16,064 nucleotides of DNA from DATECU01 sp035286745 (GTDB lineage Bacteria > Acidobacteriota > Vicinamibacteria > Fen-336). Numbering within the stretch: the stretch's first letter is position 1; each line of letters opens with the position of its first letter. The stretch lies in contig DATECU010000306.1 of NCBI GenBank assembly GCA_035286745.1, positions 1 to 16,064 of the forward strand. Reading direction: 5' to 3'. The translations under genes and the position numbers were made by a program. This document shows positions 6,996-13,037 of this stretch, piece after piece. Below the pieces are notes generated by a model that saw nothing but the letters and a program-made list of their open reading frames with translations, ran no database searches and was not told the origin of the DNA.

Positions 6996-8449
6996 GGATT
7001 CCCGAGCAGGGCCTGACCAAGCAGGAGGTCTTCGCTCGCCTGGACGCCTATCGAGCCCACGATCTGGAGAGCCACGACGGGCGGGCTCTCGCCTACCTCT
7101 ACGAGTCGGGCCGCCGCGACGTCGACGAGGTGGGGAAGCAGGCCCTGGCCCTCTTCCTTTCCAAGAACGGTCTCGACCCCACCGTCTTCCCCAGCCTGCT
7201 GCGGCTGGAGAACGAGGTGGTGGCCATGGCCGCGGCGCACCTGGGCGGCGGACCGGATGCCGCCGGCACCTTTACCAGCGGCGGGACGGAGAGCCTGATC
7301 CTGGCGGTGAAGACAGCTCGCGACTACGCCCGCGCTCGCCGGCCCGAGATCCGCCATCCGGAGATGGTGCTCCCCGCCACCGCCCACGCCGCCTTCCACA
7401 AGGCCGGACACTACCTGGGCGTGAAGCCGGTGCTCACGCCGGTGGACCCTGTCTCGTTCAGAGCCGATCCTGAGGCGATGCGGCGCGCCATCACGCCGCG
7501 CACCATCCTGCTGGTAGGCTCCGCCGTTTCCTACGCCCACGGGGTGACCGACCCCATTCGCGAGCTGGGCGAGCTGGCGCTGGCCCACGACATGTTGCTG
7601 CACGTGGACGGCTGCATCGGCGGCTTCCTGCTGCCCTATTTCCGCAGGTTGGGGGCGCCGGTCCCCGATTTCGACCTGGCGGTGCCCGGCGTCAGCTCGC
7701 TGTCGATGGACTTCCACAAGTACGCCTACGCGCCCAAGGGCGCCTCGGTCGTTCTCTACCGCGACGCCGCCCTGCGCCGGCACCAGTTCTACGCCTGCGC
7801 CGACTGGACCGGTTATGCGATGGTGAACGCGACCATCCAGAGCACCAAGTCGGGCGGCCCGCTGGCCGCCACCTGGGCGGTGTTGAACCTGGTGGGAGAT
7901 AGCGGCTACCTGGAGCTGGCTCGCCAAACGCTGGAGGCAACCCGGGCCATTGCTGCCGGTATCGAGAGCATCCCCGGGCTCAGCCTGCTCGGCCGGCCCG
8001 ACGCCTCGCTGCTGGCCGTCGCCGGCCAGGACCTGAGCGTCTTCCAGGTGGCCGACGAGATGCGGGAGCGGGGCTTCTACGTGCAGCCGCAGTTGGCGCG
8101 CCACGGCTCGCCGCCCTCCATCCGCCTGTCGGTGACGGCCGCCAGCCTCTGCCAGGCCGAAGCTCTGCTCTCGGCCTTCCGGGCCTCGGTGGCCGCGGTG
8201 CGGGCGGCCACCACCCAGGATCAGGCGACGGCTCTCTGGGCGGCCGTGGAAGGGCTGACCTCGGGGGGCGGCTCCCCCGAGGCCTTCGAGCGACTGCTGG
8301 CCCTGGCGGGCGTCACCGGTGGGGTGTTGCCCGAGCGCATGGCCACCATCAACGAGCTGCTGAACGCGTTGCCGGCCGAGGTCACGGAAGAGCTGCTCTT
8401 GACCTTTCTGAACCGCCTCTTCAGCTCGAAGCTGGAACCTAATCAGTAG
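6992..8449 (+). CDS. PLP-dependent lyase of the sphingosine-1-phosphate lyase/group II decarboxylase family
   Basis: 485 residues, ATG 6992 with AGGAGAGG just upstream, overlapping the transporter stop. Fold-type I PLP landmarks in order: GTFTSGGTESLILAVKTARD (92-111, cofactor phosphate loop), ATAHAAFHKAG (H132 stacks on the ring), HVDGCIGGFL (D206 pairs with the pyridine N) and SLSMDFHKYAYAPKGASVVL, with K243 as the Schiff-base lysine. The HVDxCxGGFL and DxHKYxYxPKG wording is closest to sphingosine-1-phosphate lyases, which cleave phosphorylated long-chain bases into a fatty aldehyde and phosphoethanolamine; bacterial examples come from Symbiobacterium, Legionella and Burkholderia. Glutamate/tyrosine decarboxylases of the same family are the alternative. 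After the core (about 405) there is an 80-residue helical tail (TINELLNALPAEVTEELLLT) not expected in S1P lyases. It is soluble, with no N-terminal membrane anchor. Confidence 0.8.
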   Translation: MRIPEQGLTKQEVFARLDAYRAHDLESHDGRALAYLYESGRRDVDEVGKQALALFLSKNGLDPTVFPSLLRLENEVVAMAAAHLGGGPDAAGTFTSGGTESLILAVKTARDYARARRPEIRHPEMVLPATAHAAFHKAGHYLGVKPVLTPVDPVSFRADPEAMRRAITPRTILLVGSAVSYAHGVTDPIRELGELALAHDMLLHVDGCIGGFLLPYFRRLGAPVPDFDLAVPGVSSLSMDFHKYAYAPKGASVVLYRDAALRRHQFYACADWTGYAMVNATIQSTKSGGPLAATWAVLNLVGDSGYLELARQTLEATRAIAAGIESIPGLSLLGRPDASLLAVAGQDLSVFQVADEMRERGFYVQPQLARHGSPPSIRLSVTAASLCQAEALLSAFRASVAAVRAATTQDQATALWAAVEGLTSGGGSPEAFERLLALAGVTGGVLPERMATINELLNALPAEVTEELLLTFLNRLFSSKLEPNQ

Positions 8450-9555
8450 GCGATGCCCTGTTTGGCGGCTCGGGCCTTGAGCGACTGCACGACCTGGGCG
8501 TCGAAGCCGTCGGCCGAGGCCGTCTGCGTTTGCAGGTGCTTCTCGCGCTGCTGCTGCAGGGTCAGGATCCGGGCCTGGATTTTGTCTCGCCGCTCCTTCT
8601 GGGTCTTGAGGTAGGCGAGGGCTTCCTCTTCGCTCTTGCCCTTGAGGGCCGCGGGCACCTGGCTCTGGTCCTTCTTCATGTCGGCCAGGAGCTGCCGCTG
8701 AGCCGGGGCTGGCAGCGCCACGGCGTCCTTCTCCGCCAGCCGCCCACCGCCGGCGAAGTAGCCGGCAGCCTCGGTGGCCATGGGTGCTGCCATGGCCTTG
8801 CGCGCCTCCAACTTGCGGGTGGTGGCGCTTTGCTCGGCCAGGGTGCCGGTTGCCACCACGGTGGATGCCAGCTCGGTGTTGAGCTTGGCCAGCTCACCGT
8901 CCATGGGGGTGACCAGGGCCGGCATCCCACCCTGGGTGTCGATGCGGGCATAGTGGCCGTCGCCCAGGGCCGCGATCTCGCGCCAAACGCGATCGGTGTG
9001 AGCGTCGTTGCCGCACTGGATGGTCTCCACGGCGATGCCTTTCTGCCGAGCCTCGACCAGGTGGCGGCGGTAGTCGAAGCCGTCCTGGTAGTCGAGGTGC
9101 GGGGGCGCGTCGCCCACCAGGAAGATCACCTTGACCGCCTGGCCGCTCGACCAGGAGACGGCATGAACCGCGTCGGAGAGGGCGCGGGACACGTGCTCGG
9201 GGGTGTCGCCGCCGCCCCCGGCCTGGAAGGACATCAGGTTCTGGTAGACCGTGTCCATGTCGCCGCTGAAGTCGAAGACCCGGGTCACGTAGGCGTCGCC
9301 CAGGTCACGATAGGCGACCAGGGCGATGCGCAGGTCGGGCCGCGGACGGCCCTCCGCAATCTGGCGGGCGATGGCCCAGATCCGACGTTTGGCGCCGTCG
9401 ATCAGTCCGCCCATGCTGCCGGTGGTGTCGAGGACGAACGCCACCTCCAGGCGCGCGGGTACCGCCGGTGTCACCCTGTTCGGTACCGCGCCGGAAGCGG
9501 CCGGGAGACCGGCCGCGAAGAGGACGCAAGAAACCAGCACCGGGACACGTCGCAT
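8443..9555 (-). CDS. Secreted von Willebrand factor A (VWA) domain protein
   Basis: 370 residues. A Sec signal peptide (MRRVPVLVSCVLFAAGLPAA, cleavage likely after ASG) leads into a VWA domain: EVAFVLDTTGSMGGL with MIDAS residues D43, T45 and S47 (a DxTxS version of DxSxS), LVAYRDLGD, and GGGGDTPE with T118 and neighbouring acids. The alpha/beta domain ends near residue 210 (GDGHYARID). The C-terminal 150 residues are rich in Lys, Glu, Gln and Ala with coiled-coil character (LKTQKERRDKIQARILTLQQ). Presumably an extracytoplasmic metal-dependent adhesion or scaffold protein; no enzyme domain is seen. LVSC resembles a lipobox, but the hydrophobic stretch before it is too short. ATG 9555 has a near-perfect AGGAGGTG 5 nt upstream, unusual in this window. 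The stop overlaps the convergent lyase gene by 7 nt. It is monocistronic. Confidence 0.8.
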   Translation of the reverse strand: MRRVPVLVSCVLFAAGLPAASGAVPNRVTPAVPARLEVAFVLDTTGSMGGLIDGAKRRIWAIARQIAEGRPRPDLRIALVAYRDLGDAYVTRVFDFSGDMDTVYQNLMSFQAGGGGDTPEHVSRALSDAVHAVSWSSGQAVKVIFLVGDAPPHLDYQDGFDYRRHLVEARQKGIAVETIQCGNDAHTDRVWREIAALGDGHYARIDTQGGMPALVTPMDGELAKLNTELASTVVATGTLAEQSATTRKLEARKAMAAPMATEAAGYFAGGGRLAEKDAVALPAPAQRQLLADMKKDQSQVPAALKGKSEEEALAYLKTQKERRDKIQARILTLQQQREKHLQTQTASADGFDAQVVQSLKARAAKQGIAY

Positions 9556-9612
9556 GAGCCACCTCCTGGCACCGGTACAGCGAGCCGCCGCCGCCTATTC
9601 CCCTCCCAGGCC

Positions 9613-9641
9613 TTTACCCGCCCCGGCCTTTCCCGTACTCT
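9613..9641 (+). promoter_or_regulatory. Promoter of the pxpA-pxpBC operon
   Basis: TTTACC (9613-9618), 17-bp spacer, TACTCT (9636-9641). The -10 ends 10 nt before GTG 9652, so the transcript would have a 5' UTR of only a few bases. This fits the absence of a Shine-Dalgarno and supports that start codon. Confidence 0.45.
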
Positions 9642-9651
9642 GCTGGTCGCC

Positions 9652-10413
9652 GTGGCCATCGACCTGAACGCCGACGTGGGCGAGAGCTTCGGGGCCTGGA
9701 CCTTGGGCCACGACGAAGAGCTGCTTCCTCTGCTCAGCTCGGTGAACATCGCCTGCGGCTTTCATGCGGGCGACCCCTCGGTGATCGACCGCACGGTGGC
9801 TCGGGCGGTGGCGGCCGGCCTGGCGGTTGGTGCCCACCCTGGCTACTTCGACCTCAGGGGCTTCGGACGCCGGCCGCAGGCCGCCGATCCGGCGGAGGTC
9901 GAGCAGGACGTGCTCTACCAAGTGGGCGCGCTCTTGGCGTTCGCTCGAGCCCGCGGGACCCGGCTCCGCCACGTCAAGCCCCACGGGGCGCTCTACAACC
10001 AGGCAGCCAGCGACCCCCGTCTGGCGCTGGCGGTGGCTCGGGGCACAGCCCGAGCCGACCTCGGCCTGCTGCTGGTGGGACTGGCCTCTTCAAGCGCTAT
10101 GCGTGAGGCGGCCGACGCCGTGGGTCTGCGCTTCGTGGCCGAGGCCTTCGCCGACCGGCGCTATCGGCCCGACGGCTCGCTCACCCCCCGCGACCAACCG
10201 GGAGCCGTGCTCGGCGATCCCGCCGAGGTGGCGGCCCAGGCCCTCGCCATCGCCCGCGAGGGCCGGGCGCTTTCGGCTGACGGCAAGCCGGTCTCGGTCC
10301 GCGCCGACACCCTGTGCCTCCATGGCGAACAGGCCGCGGCGCTCGCCAGCGCCCGCGCGGTGCGGGCGGCGCTCACCGCGGCAGACATCGAGATCCGCGC
10401 CCTGGTCCCGTGA
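9652..10413 (+). CDS. pxpA: 5-oxoprolinase subunit PxpA (LamB/YcsF family)
   Basis: 253 residues from GTG 9652. PxpA with PxpB and PxpC hydrolyses 5-oxoproline (pyroglutamate), a toxic by-product of glutamine and glutathione chemistry, to glutamate with ATP, in the cytoplasm. All family landmarks are present: IDLNADVGESFG at the N-terminus, NIACGFHAGDP, GAHPGYFDLRGFGRR, VKPHGALYNQA, AEAFADRRYRPDGSL and the late LCLHGE. Length is as usual (about 250). GTG 9652 is chosen because family members start directly at this strand and a promoter lies just upstream; a longer reading from 8530 would run antisense through the VWA gene. The stop overlaps the next start (GTGA), so the operon is translationally coupled. 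The promoter region abuts that of the divergent VWA gene. Confidence 0.92.
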   Translation: MAIDLNADVGESFGAWTLGHDEELLPLLSSVNIACGFHAGDPSVIDRTVARAVAAGLAVGAHPGYFDLRGFGRRPQAADPAEVEQDVLYQVGALLAFARARGTRLRHVKPHGALYNQAASDPRLALAVARGTARADLGLLLVGLASSSAMREAADAVGLRFVAEAFADRRYRPDGSLTPRDQPGAVLGDPAEVAAQALAIAREGRALSADGKPVSVRADTLCLHGEQAAALASARAVRAALTAADIEIRALVP

Positions 10414-12107
10414 CCCGCTACCCTCGCGTGCTGCCGGTGGGGGACCGGGCGGCGACGGTCGAGATCGGCGATGTCATCGATCCCGCGCTCAACGCGAGGG
10501 TGCGCGCCCTCGATCAGGCCCTGGCGGAGTCCGAGCTGCCCGGCTTGATCGAGAGCGTACCCACCTATCGCTCGCTCCTCATCACCTATGATCCCGGCCT
10601 CCTCGACTTCGGCCGGCTGCGGGCCGAGGTCATTGAGCTTTCCGCCCGACCGGGCCTGGTCGCTCCCGCCGGCCGGCTCCACCGAATCCCCACCCGCTAC
10701 GGCGACGAAGACGGGCCCGACCTGGGGCCGGTGGCTCGCGCGCTCGGCCTCAGCGAGAGCGAGGTGGTGCGCCTTCACGGCTCAGCGGAGCACACCGCCT
10801 TCATGATCGGCTTCATGCCGGGGTTCGCCTACCTGGGAGTGCTTCCCGAGATCCTGGACACTCCCCGTCGTTCGACGCCGCGAACCAGGGTGCCGCGCGG
10901 CTCGGTGGCGGTGGCGGGTCGTCAGACCGGCATCTACCCCGCGGCCTCGCCCGGGGGTTGGAACCTGATCGGACGCACCGGCGTCAGGCTGTTCGATCCC
11001 TGGGCCGAGTCACCGGCCCTCATCAGCCCCGGCGATCGCGTGCTCTTCACCGCGGTCCAAGAGCTGCCCGACCCACCCGAGGCGGCCCGAGAGCAGGGGG
11101 TGGCGGTTGGGCTGGCCCCGGCCGCCGAGGTGCTCGAGGGCGGCCTGCTCACCACCGTGCAGGATGGGGGTCGCGTGGGGTTCCGACGCCTGGGAGTGGG
11201 CGGGGCCGGGCCCATGGACCCGCGCGCGCTGGCCACCGCCAATCGTCTGCTGGGCAACCAGCCGGGCGACGCCGCGCTGGAGATCACCGTGCTGGGGCCG
11301 GTGCTCCGGTTCCTGGTCCCGACCTTCTTCGCCATCACCGGCGCCGACCTGGACCCGCTGCTGGACCGCGCCGACCTCGCGGGCTGGCGGGTCCCCCCCG
11401 GCCGCCGGGTGCTGGCCCGACCCGGCAACGTTCTGCGCTTCGCCGGCCGCCGCTCCGGTTGCCGCGCCTATCTTGCCTTCGCAGGCGGTCTTGCCGTCCC
11501 CCGGGTGCTCGGCTCCCGTTCGACGGACCTGGCCGGCGGCTTCGGAGGGATCGAGGGTCGTTCCTTGCGCACCGGCGACCTGCTGAGGCTCGGTTCCGCC
11601 CGAGGTGAGCCACTCGAAGGGTCCGGGGCTCCAGCACCACCGGCGGGGGAGAGCACGCTACGGGTGGTCCTTGGTCCCCAGCAGGAGCAGTTCGCTCCCG
11701 AGGTCATCAGGCGTTTCTTGTCGGCGTCGTTCGCGGTGAGCGAGGCCTCGAACCGAGTGGGCTATCGTCTCGAAGGTCCCCGTCTCGATCGCCGCGATCG
11801 CGCCGAGATGGTGACCGACGGGATGGTTCCCGGCTGCGTGCAGGTACCCCCGGATGGCCAGCCCATCGTCATGATGGCTGACGGTCCCACCACCGGCGGC
11901 TACCCCAAGATAGCCACTGTCCTGAGCGTTGACCTCGGGCGGTTGGCGCAACTGGCGCCCGGCGACGCCGTCCGCTTCGAGGCCGTGAGCATCGAGGAGG
12001 CCCAAGCCCACCGAGCGAAGGCGGGCGGCGGATCGGAGCCTCGACCCTCACCCTCAAGCTCGCGAGCAGCAAGCAACGGCTTGAAGGCCGGCCTGGATCC
12101 GGTCTAG
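10410..12107 (+). CDS. pxpBC: Fused 5-oxoprolinase subunits PxpB-PxpC (KipI-KipA)
   Basis: 565 residues from GTG 10410, whose TG is shared with the pxpA TGA stop. The N-terminal PxpB/KipI domain (about 1-220) has VPTYRSLLITYDP, GFMPGFAYLGVLPEILDTPR, RVPRGSVAVAGRQTGIYP and SPGGWNLIGRT. After a short linker (DPPEAAREQG), the PxpC/KipA domain (about 240-550) begins with LEGGLLTTVQDGGRVGFRRL and continues through GPMDPRALATANRLLGN, ASNRVGYRLEGPRL and the signature DGPTTGGYPKIATV. Both halves are full length, so this is a true fusion rather than a frameshift artefact; such fusions occur in other phyla. In Bacillus the same proteins were first studied as sporulation kinase modulators (KipI/KipA), but with PxpA upstream the 5-oxoprolinase role is the natural reading. 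The last codons contain the promoter of the tRNA gene. Confidence 0.9.
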   Translation: MTRYPRVLPVGDRAATVEIGDVIDPALNARVRALDQALAESELPGLIESVPTYRSLLITYDPGLLDFGRLRAEVIELSARPGLVAPAGRLHRIPTRYGDEDGPDLGPVARALGLSESEVVRLHGSAEHTAFMIGFMPGFAYLGVLPEILDTPRRSTPRTRVPRGSVAVAGRQTGIYPAASPGGWNLIGRTGVRLFDPWAESPALISPGDRVLFTAVQELPDPPEAAREQGVAVGLAPAAEVLEGGLLTTVQDGGRVGFRRLGVGGAGPMDPRALATANRLLGNQPGDAALEITVLGPVLRFLVPTFFAITGADLDPLLDRADLAGWRVPPGRRVLARPGNVLRFAGRRSGCRAYLAFAGGLAVPRVLGSRSTDLAGGFGGIEGRSLRTGDLLRLGSARGEPLEGSGAPAPPAGESTLRVVLGPQQEQFAPEVIRRFLSASFAVSEASNRVGYRLEGPRLDRRDRAEMVTDGMVPGCVQVPPDGQPIVMMADGPTTGGYPKIATVLSVDLGRLAQLAPGDAVRFEAVSIEEAQAHRAKAGGGSEPRPSPSSSRAASNGLKAGLDPV

Positions 12108-12110
12108 AAT
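12081..12110 (+). promoter_or_regulatory. Promoter of tRNA-Arg, inside the end of pxpBC
   Basis: TTGAAG (12081-12086), 18-bp spacer, TAGAAT (12105-12110). The pxpBC stop codon TAG is part of the -10 box. The tRNA starts 14 nt after the -10, leaving a short 5' leader. Confidence 0.6.
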
Positions 12111-12124
12111 GACCTTCTGGCTCT

Positions 12125-12201
12125 GCGCCCCTAGCTCAGCTGGATAGAGCAACAGACTACGAATCTGTAGGTCGGGCGTTCGAATCGCCCGGGGCGCACC
12201 A
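12125..12201 (+). tRNA. tRNA-Arg (anticodon ACG)
   Basis: 77 nt with a full cloverleaf: acceptor GCGCCCC (12125-12131) pairs with GGGGCGC (12191-12197), D-arm GCTC/GAGC, anticodon stem ACAGA/TCTGT around loop CTACGAA (anticodon ACG, read as ICG after deamination by TadA), T-arm GGGCG-TTCGAAT-CGCCC, discriminator A and encoded CCA. All stems pair perfectly. It decodes CGU, CGC and CGA. tRNA-Arg genes are common integration sites, but I see no second copy of its 3' end in the window. Confidence 0.97.
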
Positions 12202-12227
12202 ACCCCTGAGTCAAGGATTTGCGGCCA

Positions 12228-12248
12228 GGCCCTGGGATCCCCAGGGCC
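12228..12248 (+). terminator. Hairpin after tRNA-Arg, possible terminator
   Basis: GGCCCTGGG (12228-12236), loop ATC, CCCAGGGCC (12240-12248); perfect 9-bp stem starting 27 nt after the tRNA. No T-tract follows, so if it terminates transcription it is not a textbook intrinsic terminator. It may instead act in 3' processing. Confidence 0.4.
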
Positions 12249-12381
12249 GCTGCCCAGCGTCGAGCGCAGAACTTGCGCAAAACTTTGTGAATGCGCCTGA
12301 CGCCGCCGCGGCCTACGCGGTGTGCCCGAAGTGGCGGGAATCGTTACATCGTTAGCCGTCAGGTGGACTTGCCGGTCGGTC

Positions 12382-12402
12382 GGGGGGCGTTTCCCGTCCC
12401 CC
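12382..12402. other. GC-rich hairpin in the intergenic gap
   Basis: GGGGGGCG (12382-12389), loop TTTCC, CGTCCCCC (12395-12402) form an 8-bp stem with one G-U pair. It lies more than 90 nt upstream of the likely zinc-finger promoter and is not followed by T residues. Role unknown. Confidence 0.3.
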
Positions 12403-12472
12403 TGGCATCGCAAGGCGTCCAGACCCCGCCGACCTAACCCGATTGGCACTCGCCGATATCGCGTTCACTTTC

Positions 12473-12504
12473 TTGGTGCGCCAAACGAAAATCTGCTGTA
12501 TGAT
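12473..12504 (+). promoter_or_regulatory. Likely promoter of the zinc-finger gene
   Basis: TATGAT (12499-12504) is a good -10. The nearest -35-like hexamer, TTGGTG (12473-12478), is 20 bp away, which is too far for efficient use. TTGGTG is the left part of an inverted repeat TTGG-TGCG-CCAA (12473-12484), so a regulator may bind there. The start codon is about 68 nt downstream of the -10, leaving a G/C-rich 5' UTR. Confidence 0.4.
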
Positions 12505-12572
12505 CTAACGAGTTTGGGCCCGAAAGCCCGGCCCCCGGGGTGGTCCCGAGGGGTTTCCCTATTCGAGAGAAC

Positions 12573-12839
12573 ATGGCAGCGAAACGAGCGGCGAAGAAGA
12601 CGACGGCCAAGAAGGTCTCCCCACGAGCCAAGGGGATGGTCACCAAGATACCCCCCAAGCCGGCCAAGCCCATCACCTGTCAGGCGCCGGATTGCGGCAA
12701 GAAGTTCCGGCCCTACGGCCCCCTGGCGCAGCGGCAGCGGTTCTGCTCCCCGGCGTGCCGCCAGCGGGCGTTCTACTGGGAGTTCAAGAAGAAGAACAAG
12801 GGCAAGCGTTACGCGTCGGTCATGGGCTACGGCCGCTAG
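12573..12839 (+). CDS. Small basic zinc-finger protein
   Basis: 88 residues from ATG 12573 (weak GAGAGA site upstream). The first 35 residues are a Lys/Ala/Pro tail (MAAKRAAKKTTAKKVSPRAK), like the disordered nucleic-acid-binding tails of bacterial histone-H1-like proteins. The core holds C36-x4-C41-x16-C58-x3-C62 within CQAPDCGKKFRP and RFCSPACRQRAFYWEFKKK, a treble-clef/zinc-ribbon arrangement common in short uncharacterised bacterial proteins. The end (KKKNKGKRYASVMGYGR) is basic again. The protein probably binds DNA or RNA; no more specific function can be given. A strong hairpin 17 nt after its stop ends the unit, so it is not co-transcribed with the protease operon downstream, though it lies directly beside it. 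An upstream GTG (12540) would add 11 unlikely residues. Confidence 0.7.
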   Translation: MAAKRAAKKTTAKKVSPRAKGMVTKIPPKPAKPITCQAPDCGKKFRPYGPLAQRQRFCSPACRQRAFYWEFKKKNKGKRYASVMGYGR

Positions 12840-12856
12840 GCCGTCTTAGCCTCTCC

Positions 12857-12892
12857 GGTTGACCCTGGATCGCCGCCGGTCCAGGGTCAACC
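12857..12892 (+). terminator. Strong hairpin after the zinc-finger gene
   Basis: GGTTGACCCTGGA (12857-12869), 10-nt loop, TCCAGGGTCAACC (12880-12892): a perfect 13-bp stem starting 17 nt after the stop codon. No T-run follows (CCGTCCTT), so termination is likely but atypical. It isolates the protease operon from upstream transcription. Confidence 0.6.
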
Positions 12893-12955
12893 CCGTCCTT
12901 CCGCGAAGCGGCGGCAGGGTCCACCGGGCCCCGGGAAGACTGCGCGCCCGAATCG

Positions 12956-12965
12956 CCCCCCCCCC
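12956..12965 (+). repeat. C10 homopolymer just upstream of the C11 peptidase promoter
   Basis: Ten consecutive C end 8 bp before the -35 box (12974). Such tracts can change length by slippage and alter promoter strength, or can be a sequencing weakness. Confidence 0.6.
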
Positions 12966-12973
12966 ACCGGGAA

Positions 12974-13003
12974 TTGACACTAACTTCCGGGCGACGATAC
13001 ACT
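12974..13003 (+). promoter_or_regulatory. Sigma70-type promoter of the C11/CHAT operon
   Basis: TTGACA (12974-12979), 18-bp spacer, TACACT (12998-13003): the best promoter in the window. The expected start near 13010 leaves a 5' UTR of about 28 nt, with GGAG (13028-13031) 6 nt before ATG 13038. Confidence 0.7.
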
Positions 13004-13037
13004 CTCCGCGAACCCACACCTCCAATCGGAGTGCGCG

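Larger units (their letters stand above)
12202..12572. other. Intergenic stretch between tRNA-Arg and the zinc-finger gene
   Basis: 371 bp without a convincing gene. It holds a 9-bp perfect hairpin just after the tRNA (12228-12248), a second G/C hairpin (12382-12402), the TTGG-N4-CCAA symmetry and TATGAT box before the zinc-finger gene (12473-12504), and several short A/T-richer patches unlike the surrounding coding DNA. Its length and structure would accommodate a small RNA, but no known RNA family was recognised. Confidence 0.4.

Noticed and set aside
6923..8104. 393-codon minus-strand frame opposite the PLP enzyme
   Set aside because: His/Gln/Val-rich antisense shadow; the plus strand has full PLP-enzyme motifs.
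12054..12449. Minus-strand frame of 131 codons containing the string GAPRAIRTPDLQIRSLLLYP
   Set aside because: It is the antisense translation of tRNA-Arg, a well-known false gene in databases.
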